DNA from: Anthoceros angustus
Taxonomy: Eukaryota > Streptophyta > Anthocerotopsida > Anthocerotales > Anthocerotaceae
NCBI GenBank assembly: GCA_010909165.1
Contig: MU008195.1
Location: 124,001 to 188,000, forward strand
DNA length: 64,000 bases
Direction of reading: 5' to 3'
Shown here piece after piece: positions 33,953-47,387 of the stretch. A model generated the notes under the pieces. It was not told the DNA's origin and did no database searches. It worked only from the letters and a program-made list of their open reading frames with translations. The number at the start of each line of letters is the position of its first letter. Positions within the stretch are counted from its first letter, which is position 1. The position numbers were made by a program, and so were the translations under genes.

Positions 33953-35802
33953 TCAGCCGGAATCTACATGGGTGGCGTCCAGGGCCTCGCAGGCACAGAC
34001 GGGGGACCGGGAGATGGGCAGCTCTTGCCTCCCGCGCCGGTGCTGCTGCTTCTCGAGGACCCGGGTTACCCAGGAGGCGAGGTAGGTTGCGTTCAGACCT
34101 ACAGTGGCGTCTTTATGGAACAGGAAGCATCTGAGTTCCTCGGATGGAGGGTATGGGCAATCTGGGCCTTGGGGGTCTCGCCACACGCCTTCGTGGTGAA
34201 GGCGGGACCAGTCTGCCAGCCACTTGTAGATGTACTGCCCGATGCCTGCGAACTCCAGCCATCCTTTGGGGAGCATCTCCATGACAGCACCGCCGGGGGA
34301 CATGAAGAGCATGTTGGTGAGCTGGGCTCCGTGGGATGTGATGAAGACATCCGTCCTGCTCATCACCTGGACCTGCAGGTGACGGGGACAGAGTCGTCAG
34401 AGTTCAGCAGGAATGGAGCTGAGATGGGGGAGCAGGAGGAGGATGATGGAGGTGACGTAACCTGTTCGCAGAAGCTTAAGTTGGAGACGGGCACCACTTG
34501 CAGACGGCACCCAGCAAACTTCCGGCACTGCTCGTCTATCACAGAGGCCACCCCTGATTCGTTGATGAAAGCCCTGGCTCCCGATCTGGTGAGTAGGGTG
34601 ACTGAAATCCCCTCCCCTGCAAGGCTCGAAGCTTCTAACTTACAGAACTTCCTGGCCCTGCACCTGACTATGTCAATGAGGGTGTTGAGGTTCTCCAGGG
34701 ACATGCCTCCCAGTCCTCGCCTGTTAACAACAGCCCTCTCGAAACAGACAGGTCGGTCACCGTAAGGAGCTGTGGCATCTGTTCGGAGAGAGGCTCCCAA
34801 GGCTGAAAGCATGATGCTTTCGATCCACGGTCCCATGTCCGTCAGAAGCTCTCCCCAGTGGTAGAGAACTACCCTCTTTGGAACTGCACATGAATTCCTA
34901 GACCTCCAAGATATGAAGTACACCAGAGCTGACATGCTGTGCCAAGGGTTGTGGTAGTCCCAGTAATTGTCAGCAACGAGGGTCAGTCCTGGCATAAACA
35001 CGGCATTCGGTGGTAGGAACTCCTTCCACGCAAAGCCATAAAAGTTCAGAGTGCCGTCAAAGGAGTGGTTGCCCTTCAGGCATAACAGCCTCTTGTACGG
35101 ATCATCCGCTGGAAAATCGAATGACTCCGGAAACCCGTTCTTTGCCTCACCGTCAACAGAACTCATGAACCAATTGTGGCCAGTTTCAGTCAGCCCAGAT
35201 TCCCGACTGTCTTTCAATCTCCGAAACTCTGTGGACGCAACCAGCTTACTTCTCATGTCAGCAACCACTCTCCTGTGCTTCTCAGCCACCTCCATCCTGT
35301 CACTCTCGTCCCTCTCCTCCACCCCCCTCCGGTCGGACTCTGCTACTGCCCTTCCTTCAGACACGCCTTTCGTCAGCTCTGCAATTCTCTCCTTCAGAGC
35401 CACTGCCTCCCTCCTTAGGCTCTCCAGAACACTGATCGCCGAATCCATATCTGCGCTGTTCGGACTTCCCAGGAACAGAACCTCCTTCAGACAGGACACT
35501 TCCTCAACCATGGCTTCCAACGAGTGGTTGCTGCTAGCACATAGCAGAGATGCCCTAATCCGGCTCCGCATGTCACGCAGCTGTGATGCCACACTAACCT
35601 CCGCTGCACTGGCATTCGGGCCGAAAATGGCATCGCTCTCAGAAAAGATCTCCACGAAGGGTTCGCTGGCCTTGGAGTAGGAAAAGTACCACTTCGTTTC
35701 AAAAGCCCAGAACTGCAGGAAAATAAGAAACCCGATGCAGACAGCCAGGTAGCTCAGAAACCTCTCGTCTCTGCAAAAACTCTGCGGCTTCAGGATGGCC
35801 AT
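33953..35802 (-). CDS. GT61-family (DUF563) type II Golgi glycosyltransferase
   Basis: Two exons, 35802-34462 and 34372-33953, joined by an 89-base intron, give 586 residues. A short cytosolic N-terminus (MAILKPQSFCRDERF) precedes one membrane anchor (LSYLAVCIGFLIFLQFWAF), the type II Golgi topology. A stem of about 180 residues with charged helices follows. The catalytic domain contains LVADNYWDYHNPWH, VVLYHWGELLTDMG, FERAVVNRRGLGG and TRSGARAFINE. Near the end it has TDVFITSHGAQLTNMLFMSPGGAVMEMLP, here given only as a landmark at about residues 451-480, which is the GT61 hallmark. Plant GT61 enzymes add xylose or arabinose to N-glycans, xylans or other polymers; the acceptor cannot be told here. 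Confidence 0.9.
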
Positions 35803-35834
35803 CCCCTCCAGCTATGCCTCTCCCAAGATCAGAC

Positions 35835-36038
35835 TCACATCCCAAGGGCAATATCTTCCATCACAGCAGTCAGTAACCTGCACCATACGTCATCGACTTT
35901 TTCCTTCCCACCGTCTGCACTCCAGTCCCAGAGGCCAGCATCCGCAGCTCCTCTGTCTCTGTCCTTAAACTGAGCCATATAAAACCGTGCTTGCAGCTCC
36001 AGCAAAGACACAATGTAAGCATCAGCAAAAGCAGTCAT
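35835..36038 (-). CDS. Small ORF upstream of the GT61 gene, uncertain
   Basis: A 67-residue ATG-started ORF (MTAFADAYIVSLLELQARFY) ends at a stop overlapping a GTGAGT donor-like site, 32 bases before the GT61 start. It may be a 5' leader exon or upstream ORF of that gene rather than a separate protein. No domain is recognised. Confidence 0.2.
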   Translation of the reverse strand: MTAFADAYIVSLLELQARFYMAQFKDRDRGAADAGLWDWSADGGKEKVDDVWCRLLTAVMEDIALGM

Positions 36039-36616
36039 CGCTGCAAGAACCTCATGATCTGTTCCTCAAGAAAGCGTGCAAGCCCGGACGCGGATCTTCT
36101 TGCAACCGTTCACGGTCCTCCGTCTCGGGACGCGAACCCTACACTCAAATCCCTACGGTCCAGTCCAGTCCGGTCGGGGAGGAGACGCTTCTCTCCAAGA
36201 AGCCGGTTTGAAACGGCACATGACCACCTGGCTTCGCTGCACACTAGCATGCCTCCCCTGGCCTTACATGTGTCACCGGCTTTGCGCGCAGGATGGAAGC
36301 TTGTGTGAATTCGACCGTGGTGCCACCGCCACACGACACCTCTGCAACCGTTTCACCAGCCTGCGTCCTACAGCGAGTATGTGCAATCCGATTCCCATTT
36401 CTCAATGAACGAAATGTTGTGCAACAGCAGCTTGTGCTTGTCGTGAGTGACTTCCGGTTTGTCACCGATTCTTGCAACGTCGCCGTCCGTTCTGTTGCAT
36501 TTCCGGTGTGTTTTTCTGTTTTGAGCACTCGCCAACCGCAACTCTGATGTGTTGCAAACTTTGCAGGTGCTGAGAGAAAGCCTGAGGCCTAGACAATGCT
36601 TGCTGCTTTGTGATCA
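36039..36616. other. Intergenic region between divergent GT61 and F-box genes
   Basis: No supported gene. The stretch separates a minus-strand and a plus-strand gene, so both promoters are expected here. I see no clear TATA box or repeat. Confidence 0.4.
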
Positions 36617-37498
36617 ATGGACGTGGAAGAGACGCTGTTGTGGCTCGTGTTCAGGCGGCTGGACAGCAAGAGCCTGGCCGCTGCATGTGTGGTCTCAAGG
36701 GAGTGGCTGAAGGCAGCGAGGGATGAGGACCTGTGGAAGCATCTGTCGTGCGAGAAATGGCCTTCTCTTGCCACAGACGGTGGGAGGCGCGTGATGGAGT
36801 CGTTCGGAGGAAGCTACAGGGAGTTCTACGCGCAGAGGAGCAGGGCAGCGCGGTTTCGATCGCATCCGCCTCCCAATCTACAAGTGTATGATCTCAATGT
36901 TCTTCTGGACATTCAGTTTAACGGGGACACGGTTGCTTCTGTCATTCGGCGAGGGGATGAGATGACTCCGATCCATAGCTGGGAAGGGAGTATGTTTCGG
37001 TTCTCCTTGGATATAACAAACGCAGATCTGGCAAGGACACCGGCGTTGGTGAAGGTCAGTTCTTTGGATCCCCGAACCGGAACTTCCCAGGGCCCGCCTG
37101 GAGAGGCAGTGGATTGCCATGGCCACGCCCTGAGGAAGCTTAGAAGATCCGAGATCAAGAATTTTGATGTGAGTTGGGCCATCATGGTGCAAGGAAGCTC
37201 CAAGATTGTGCAGGTCCTTCAGACAAGGGGCGGTACTTTTGTGGACAATGTGTGCTCTTTCTCTAGCCGGCTGCCTCGCATTGTTGGATATCCGGTGACT
37301 GCAAGCAATCTCATGGCGGAAGTGGATCTGGTGTTTGAATCCACTCGAGATCCACGAGCAAGCAACAGTCGGACATTCCTTCGCTACTCTACCTTCAAGG
37401 AGATCCGCGTGAGCGTGATCAATGCAGACTCCTGGCGATACGTATCTCACGAAGAGGCTCTGGGATATTTGCAACATCTGCTCCAACATCACGACTGA
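36617..37498 (+). CDS. F-box protein, intronless
   Basis: A 293-residue single-exon ORF starts with an F-box-like helix bundle: ETLLWLVFRRLDSKSLAAA, VVSREWLKAARDEDLWKHLS (residues about 4-45), then CEKWPSL and YREFYAQR. This is the usual lead into plant F-box proteins without Kelch or LRR repeats. The remaining ~220 residues form a conserved-looking beta-rich domain (VYDLNVLLDIQFNG, MFRFSLDITN, WAIMVQGSSKIVQVL) and presumably bind the ubiquitination target. It resembles the Arabidopsis At5g39250 type as I recall it, at moderate confidence. It would serve as the substrate adaptor of an SCF ubiquitin ligase. Confidence 0.85.
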   Translation: MDVEETLLWLVFRRLDSKSLAAACVVSREWLKAARDEDLWKHLSCEKWPSLATDGGRRVMESFGGSYREFYAQRSRAARFRSHPPPNLQVYDLNVLLDIQFNGDTVASVIRRGDEMTPIHSWEGSMFRFSLDITNADLARTPALVKVSSLDPRTGTSQGPPGEAVDCHGHALRKLRRSEIKNFDVSWAIMVQGSSKIVQVLQTRGGTFVDNVCSFSSRLPRIVGYPVTASNLMAEVDLVFESTRDPRASNSRTFLRYSTFKEIRVSVINADSWRYVSHEEALGYLQHLLQHHD

Positions 37499-37864
37499 GG
37501 AGCGCAAGTGAAGCTGGCCTTTTGCCAGTTTATTTTAGTTCTTTTTCTGCGTTGAAGTAGAATCCGCGTAGAAATATTGGCAGCTCCTCTAAGAACCGTT
37601 TTAAAATCAGCTTTTGACATAATAACACGGATCACCATATCTATCATCATAACTCTTAAACATACATCCTGCCTCGTCGACTTTTTGTAAGAGTCCGGGC
37701 GGCTGATGACAATACTCCCTCTATACGTCACTGATTCCTGGAGGTGGCGAAGGGAAACAAGCAGCAGAATCCTAACCTGAAGAAACCCGAAGGATCAGAC
37801 TGCCTTGCCTGCCTTCTTCAGACGGCCCAAGCACCGACTGAGCCACAAATTATGTTAATCCGAC
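37499..37864. other. Convergent 3' region
   Basis: The stretch lies between the 3' ends of the F-box gene (+) and the phosphatase gene (-) and probably contains both 3' UTRs. No feature beyond chance ORFs is visible. Confidence 0.45.
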
Positions 37865-40800
37865 TTAACTGAAATCTGATCTACCATGGAATCCAAAGTC
37901 AAGCGCAACTACAGATGTATTGTCTCTTGTGCGCATGATACGAGCCTTGGTTACAAGCAGCTCTGCTATGCTTTCTGCGATTCCGTGCCTCCCCTTGATC
38001 GTGTTCCCATTCTGAGCCTACACATGACATGGTGGGACGAATCAGTCCAAAACGTCTTAAAAACATGTAATGAAGGGGAACAAAAGGGTACAGAAGTTGA
38101 CGTACCTCTACAGCCAGCTGCAAGGCACGCTTTGGGCTTAGTACATCCCACAGGCCATCACTGCATTGCCAGCAACAGAATCAGAGAAGGGTAAAATGAC
38201 ACCCTGCATCACAGGCTAAGTTGAGAAAACAAAAGGGTAACTGACCTGGCGATGATGGCCACAGCTCTGCTGTCAAGTGCGATCCGCAGGACTTCGCTGA
38301 CGTAGGGCTCTGAGGAAAAACTCTCTTCTTGCTCCTTCAAATATTTGTCCCCAAGCGCCCGTGCAATGTTCATTCCTGGAAAGAACTTGGACTATGTGAC
38401 AAAGCCACAGTCGAACAAACTGGATGCACCTAGGATACAGAGAATATAATCCAACTGGAAGAAGACAAGGAACAAAAGTGCTTGCACACAAACCACAGAT
38501 ACGGGTCTCCCCTTCTTTGAGCTGCTTTCCCATTTCTAGAAGGCGTGAACGCTCTGAGAGACTAGTGACTCTGTGGTCCTCTGTCATGCTGATCTGCTTA
38601 TCAGCAACACTGCATGACGGAAGATTCAAACAAGTCATTCAAACTTTGTCTTTTGCAGAGTCTTGATTCGAAAACTCCCATGAGAGAACACAAAGAGAGT
38701 TGCACAAGACAACGTTCACCTGAAGACACAAGCTGAGTCACCGACATTTGCACATTGTGCATAGAATCCCTGGTGTTCATCAAGCCAAACTAGAAGCACT
38801 GTAGCCGTGCAACCCTGAAAAGAAATGTCAACATCTCTTAAAGATGCTCAACATTAACCCGGACTCTGGTGGAGGGCCACAAGAGAACTGAATCCAGACA
38901 CACCAAGCCAGCACCAGAAAGGGCAGCATCACATCTAAGTTGCTCTACCTCGTAATCATTGTCAAGAGCAGCCTCTGTTTCTCTGAAAGCATCTCTTAGC
39001 ACGCTTGCAGCATCATGGTTTGTGAGGACCCAGCATCTCCTATCCTCATCCGATAGCAAGTCAGACAACCTTTGTGGCATTAGTCTGCACCACAAAAAGA
39101 ATCATCAGGCTAAGCTACCAAGCTTGGCGAACGTGTAGTCCTAATCTGTCATGTTCACAACAAATGAACATGGAATGGAAGTGATAACTTCTTCCACACT
39201 TCTCACATGATGCAGTAGGACTGCTAACGGTAATACCTCTCTCAACCAACTGTTTTCCTCATGTCTATGCGTGATTCGTCTTGTCTCTACCCCACTTCTT
39301 GCCAACAGGAAGACATACAGACCATAGGCCACATGAGCAAGCCCAAGGAGGTAAGGGGAAGCAAAGACTGGCTGCAATGTTGCATTTTGAGCATGTCTGC
39401 TGTTAACTCCCACTCAGCATTTCAGGACAGCTAGAAACGAGAAGGACTAAAATAACATCCACTGCCCGATCAAGTTTAAGGAATTCCCATACACATACCT
39501 GCTAACAGCTTCTGCAGCTGCTGCACCACCATGTCCGTCAAAGACACAGAATATACCAAACTGCAACACATTGCAAACATGATTAGATCACAAGGAGTAG
39601 CAAGACCAACAACAGAACGTCGAGCAAGGGGTCACACTCCACACACCTCTGGAACACCTCGAAGTGGCCATTCACAATGGCATACATCCTCCATAGGTAG
39701 TTTCTTTCCTCCCTTGCGCATACTCATTGGATCAGCCGCAACACCAACTCCAAAGGGCACAGAAGAGATGAATGAGCTGAAGTCTTCAAATCCGTTCAGG
39801 ATACGCACCTATGAAACAAATAGGTGTCTCTGCACACCTTTAGGACGTGCAGAGCATTTCTTTCTCACCCTGGCACTGCTTCAAACAGTCATCCTTGTAA
39901 CCCCATTCTTGCAAAGACAAATTTAACTATGAGCTTTTACCAGCACTTCAGAGCTTGATCCAAGAGTGACAATGTCCCCATTTGAAAGTCCAATAGGTGT
40001 TCCCTGTTGCCTGGCTTGACTGTTTGAATTCTGAGTTGCAGCAATGGACTGATGGTTCAAGAGGGTGCCATTCAAACTCCCTAGGTCCACAATCTCCCAT
40101 TTCGAGACCTGCTAACGTGCAGGGCAGATTATTGGTGTTGAATTCATGTGAGATAGTCTGACATGAAACACAAGGTTTTACATGGCAGACTAGGATGACG
40201 GACTTAAACGCACTGGAAAACTACGCTGGCGATCCAAGTCACCTTCGAATTCCAAGAAATGAGCCCATGCTTGCCCGAAACCTCAGGATCATTGAGGACC
40301 AGATCATTTTGCGGGACTCGTCCCAATGTCAGAGACAGTCTTGACCCAGTTTTGGACTCCCGTACAACGCACACTCCAGAAGAGGGTCCCGAGATCACCT
40401 CAAGGGATAACCTACAATCTGCACACGTGATCTCTTAAGCTAAGTTTCCACCCAAACGCCCAAACCAACAGCACCTACAAGAAAAGAACTCGAACCAGCT
40501 CCCCAACACAAAACCAAAACAGGGCAGGGGAACGGAGCCATACTGTGACTAGGTTTGCAAGGAAGGACAAATTTCGGGGGAGGAGCAGTAGTAGCAGCAG
40601 CACTCTTATCTTTATCACCATGCTCAACACCTGGCGCTTGTTTGGTGTCTTCAGCACTAGCTGGTCTAGAGCGCTTATTCCGCAAAGTTTCACCAAGGTA
40701 CAAATCTTCCTGAATCAAAGGTTCGGAGGCCTCCGACACCTGCAAGTCCAGCAGCAGACAACACACAAAAACAACACCATCACCCACAACTCACTTGCCG

Positions 40801-40961
40801 AGCTGCTGCCCCAGCCACATCCTCACCACCGCCAAACCTAAATGACCCACCTCCTTGGCCTTAGACTGCTGACACCAACGGCGCATTGATCTGTACAATC
40901 CATATCCCACCAACACAATCGCTCCGACAACCAACACCTCTCCAAAAATCTTCTCTGACAT
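37865..40961 (-). CDS. KAPP: Kinase-associated protein phosphatase (membrane anchor, FHA, PP2C)
   Basis: KAPP binds phosphorylated receptor-like kinases at the plasma membrane through its FHA domain and dephosphorylates them with its PP2C domain. Twelve exons join in phase to 513 residues: 40961-40861, 40739-40544, 40411-40243, 40108-39941, 39808-39647, 39560-39499, 39084-38950, 38814-38720, 38609-38494, 38375-38246, 38160-38106 and 38017-37865. The N-terminus MSEKIFGEVLVVGAIVLVGY followed by basic residues is a signal anchor. The FHA domain shows SGPSSGVCVV, LGRVPQNDLVLND, VSGKHG and LGSLNGTLLN. The PP2C domain has MEDV, FCVFDGHGGAAAA, CTATVLLVWL, NVGDSACV, ARALGDKYLK, DGLWDVLSP and RDNTSVV, which supply the metal-binding aspartates. 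The acceptor at 38018 was chosen over one at 37975 because only it avoids a stop and keeps the PP2C frame. Confidence 0.95.
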
Positions 40962-42499
40962 TCTCATGCATCGGCCCCACGGAGAGAGCTCGCACCACTA
41001 ATCCAGGAGCGCCAATTCCAAACTCCCGATCCTGCAGATCCAAGGACCCACTAATCAAATTTCAAACCCAACCCAACGGACCACGCAGCGCACTCCCAGC
41101 CAATGCCACCACCGAACCCACCACACACCTCCTCCTCACCGCATCCAAGTGCAATTCAAAACGCCAAGCAACGTCATTCAAATCCGAAACCCGTCACGTG
41201 CAGCAGCGGCACAGGCACGGAATTGCAAACCTAAGGCTTGCGTGGGAGCTGAGATTGGGTGGAGACGGAACTAAAAGCAGGGCAGCCGGGGCGGTGTGAG
41301 AAGCCTGAGGCCGGAGGCGGAGCAGGAACCGGTGCCGGAGACGATGCAGATCAACGTTGCTGCTGTTGGCTGTGCCCGTCCGTCAGCGGGCCTCACAGCC
41401 GACAGGCTGGGCAGGACAAGGACGCTGCAGAGCCGTGGGCCACCATGGCCATGCCGAACCATGGGCCTGGCTGGGCCCTCCCACTCTGTGTGCTCACTGT
41501 GAACGGCAACCACATGGAAGTCCTGCCCATTTCCCCCCAATTTGCAGCCCCCCTTATACATGCCTCTCGTTCTCCATCCCTACTTTTTATCCCTTCCAAC
41601 ATTACCTGCACAGACGATTCTACACCGTTTTTCTTTTACTCTGTCACCACCACACGGTTCTAACTCTCAACTCACGACTGCACCGTCTTGTCACGAACCC
41701 AGCAAGAAAATAAAAGATATACGTAGATAAACTTTACTATGGGAGTACCTACGATTCTTGTGAAGGTGGGTAGGGCATACATTTGAAGGTCGAGGTCACA
41801 CTTGGTAGGAACTGCTTTTCGGCATAGGAGAACCATACACCTATCAATGTAGGTATTGCTCGACTTCTACTGGATTTATGTTGTTCTATGCTGGAATTGT
41901 GAAGGATCTTTTACACTTGATAAGTAGTTTCAGCGCAAATTCGAAAGGCAAGTTGAACTCAAATCCAGCACAAATTGGTCTCTTACAGCGATTTAAAATT
42001 TGAAATTTTTTCCCCCAAAAATTATTACGTTCGATTTACAATGGTCATTATATTTATACCAGTTTGAATTATATAAGCTCATCACTAGCTATAGTCCTAA
42101 GAGAATGTGGAGGGAGGCTTAGGGACTACCGTATCCCGAGGGGTGGTTCAACATGGCAATGCCGGAATAATTATTATTTGAAAAAGATAAAGTTCAACAT
42201 AAATATTTATATTTTAAAATTTCAAAATTTATGAAAAATAATTTTATCAAATTTCAACATTCATTAGAATACATAGGTATTTGTATAGAATTAATAGATA
42301 TGTATAGACCTCCCCTAAACATGTCCTAATTTCCCACACAAATCCTAGTTTCCTTGTTTCCGGCATCTTAAACTTGTAAACTTTTACACATTGGGCGTTT
42401 TGAGTATAGTAATTTTTGGATTTTTAAATTTTACTAATTTTAATTAATTAACACCGAATCACCCTTCAGGATACGATAGTCTAAATTATGTAAGAGAAA
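40962..42499. other. Phosphatase-gene 5' flank, then AT-rich intergenic DNA
   Basis: The first ~700 bases are balanced in composition and presumably hold promoter and 5' UTR of the KAPP-type gene. From about 41.75 kb the DNA is AT-rich with no supported ORF. Confidence 0.4.
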
Positions 42500-42655
42500 T
42501 ATGTAGAAGAAGAAGAAAAAGTCTATTATAGTCCACTTGGATGGTGTTTTCCAATCACGGGACTTGGTACTTAGCAACTTCAACCATGATGTCCTTAAAG
42601 CTAACATCAAGAGCATCCACCCCTTTAGGCACCCCATCTAAGTACGGATTGAAGC
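42500..42655 (-). repeat. Dispersed repeat copy B (inverted relative to copy A)
   Basis: Read on the minus strand it carries the same ordered blocks as the copy at 4908-5056: CTTAGATGGGGTGCCTAAAG, a TGGATGC word, TAAGTACCAAGTCCC and a TTCTTCTTCTTC tail. The copies differ at several positions, so insertion was not recent. Confidence 0.55.
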
Positions 42656-42671
42656 ACAAGATGCAACAGGC

Positions 42672-43034
42672 ATGTTCTTATAAATGTGTTTATTTGATCC
42701 ATAGATGAGGGACCATTTTTGCACCACATTGGACACGACGAACAAACAAATTCTGACTTGCCACCAGGATGTTTAATAACCATGTTCTTATAAACATGTG
42801 TTCGTGTGTCCATTTGGCCTATAGATGATGGACCATTTTTGCACCATATCGGACCCGACGAACAAATTCTTTAACTTGCCACGTTCTTATAAATGTGTTT
42901 CTATTTGGCCTATAGATGAGGGCGCAAATTTTGACTTGTCACGTTCTTATAAATGTGTGTCCATTTGGCCTATAGATGAGGGACCATTCCTACACCACAT
43001 CAGACTCGACGTACGAACAAATTCTAACTTGTTA
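42672..43034. repeat. Degenerate ~85-125-base tandem repeat, four copies
   Basis: Four blocks repeat TTCTTATAAATGTGTTT, then TTTGGCCTATAGATGAGGGA, ACCATTTTTGCACCAC, CGACGAACAAATTCT and AACTTG words. The third block has an internal deletion. The array lies in non-genic AT-rich DNA. Confidence 0.8.
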
Positions 43035-43040
43035 AACTTG

Positions 43041-43160
43041 AACCAAGGACTTAAGGATTGCTTCTTGGCTCGAACCAAGGACTTAAGGATTGCTTGCTGG
43101 ATTGGAACCAAGCACTCAAGGATTGCTTGCTAGATTCAAACCAAGGACTTAACCCAAGGA
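43041..43160. repeat. ~33-base tandem repeat, about four copies
   Basis: Units read approximately GAACCAAGGACTTAAGGATT followed by GCTTGCTGGATT. It directly follows the larger array, so the two together make a 490-base satellite-like block. Confidence 0.8.
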
Positions 43161-43869
43161 TGACGAATCTATTCAAAACAAGTCTTTCATGATATATATC
43201 ACTCTATACAATTAATTCACCCATATTTTGAACTTGCCAACCTTGAGCACATATTCCGGTGGCCTGGTCCTTTAAAAAAAATGGGAAAAATACCTCAAAA
43301 TCCGACCTCTACTTCGAAGATTCCAGTAGATGTTTTTAACCCAAGCCAATTTATCCGCGATTACCTATAACGGGGCGTTCCCCTACCTCACGGCACATCG
43401 CTCGGCCATCGCGGCATGCAATCTGCGATTTGGTGTGCGTTATCATAGTGCATATGTGGAACGCAGTTTTCATGTATATAGGGGTTCATGCAAGGTATTT
43501 GGCCTTAGTGAAAATTCTTTGGTAATCAAATGTGACTTTTTGACTCCGTTCTTTTGCACATACCTAGAGGATAGTGTTGGGTTCCTTGAGAATGTTTGCT
43601 CAAGGAAGTGTGGACTGTAGCATCCTAAATAAAAAAAAAATTCCACCCGAAAACCAAAAGGCTCCGGACAAATTACATCGATTTTGGTGCAAGAAAATGC
43701 ACGCATAATAATCATGAGTGACATTCATCATTTCAAAGAGAATGAAACGTTCGTAATTATGGTGTAGACCGAAAAATGAAAAACATTAACATGCCATTCG
43801 AAAAAATACAATGAATATTTGAGCATAAAAATAGCACAAAAGCCCCTCATTATTCCAGGTTTAAGTATA
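43161..43869. other. AT-rich spacer, no gene seen
   Basis: The stretch between the repeat blocks has only short ORFs without motifs. No RNA gene or recognised mobile element was found in it. Confidence 0.4.
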
Positions 43870-44010
43870 AGTATTGCTTTCCCGCTACAAGTCCCCTACT
43901 CTATCAATAAATTTTAACTTGTCAGATTCGAATTGCTTTCCCGCCACAATTCCCTTACTCTATCAACAAATTCTAACTTGCGATTGCTCTCTGGCTACAA
44001 GTCCTCCGAG
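43870..44010. repeat. Two- to three-copy duplication sharing words with the 42.7 kb array
   Basis: Blocks of the type GCTTTCCCGCTACAAGTCCC, CTACTCTATCAA and AAATTCTAACTTG occur two and a half times. The AAATTCTAACTTG word also ends the units of the 42672-43034 array, hinting at a common origin. Confidence 0.65.
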
Positions 44011-44921
44011 CTTAAGTCAAATGATGTTCGTTTTCATACCATTGAAGCACTTTCTATGTTATTTGATATATTCTTGGAAGGTGGACTATAATGGCCATAT
44101 ATTCCTAAAATAGTTAACAAATTGTATGATAAAAAATAAATTATGAACAGATCAAATATTAAATACTAGACCTAATAAATCGATTGTGGATAAGAGTGTG
44201 GAAAAGCTAGAGCTCCAAGCTCTCTTTTTTCTACATGAAATAAAATTTATTTGATACATAATATTTTTACTAAAGTAGATAAATAATATCAATATTCAAC
44301 ATAGTAAGATATAATATTTAGCATAATCTATTAAATCGCAAATTTCCTTTTAGGAAAGGATGAATGACTGTTTCCACGGACTTGTTTCAAGGTTTGTCAA
44401 AGAAAAAACAGGCAATCACACCAAATGCAACCTGTCGTGGTTTACCAACATCTCAGATCACGTCCAGCTCACGGTCCCCTCATCCAGCCACCAGGGTTAG
44501 TGTTTAGTCGAGCGGCAGCGAAGGAGGCCTGAGATTCAACCAGTTCCGCCGAAACCCAGTCTCCGGATGTGAATCGTGCGGAGATTACATACAGAACAAG
44601 CAGCATGTTCCAAGCCATAAATCCAGTCGGGCCTGCCTGACGAAGGGTAAACGTAACGACAACACGGGATGTCCTGAACGTCAATTCTGGCTTTCGCAGG
44701 GGGGAACGCTTTGACGAGCAGGAGACTAGCAATTGCCGCAAGGGGAAATGGAATGCCAGAGGAAATCCTGTCGGCAGACGACAGTCCGGGGAAGGAAGAC
44801 GTAGCGCGGGCGGGCGTCGGGGGGGAGGTAGATGATGCGAACAAAAATTTGTTACCAAGCACCTACGTGATGGACAGGGCAGGGATGGAAGGGAACTGCT
44901 CTACACAAGACTACAGATTTC
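44011..44921. other. AT-rich spacer and 3' flank of SQD1
   Basis: AT-rich to about 44.4 kb, then balanced. The part adjoining 44921 probably contains the SQD1 3' UTR. No supported ORF. Confidence 0.4.

Positions 44922-47387
<2,466 letters not shown>

Noticed and set aside
37866-37974. Acceptor at 37975 for the last exon of the KAPP-type gene
   Set aside because: Its use gives an immediate stop; the acceptor at 38018 restores the PP2C C-terminal frame.
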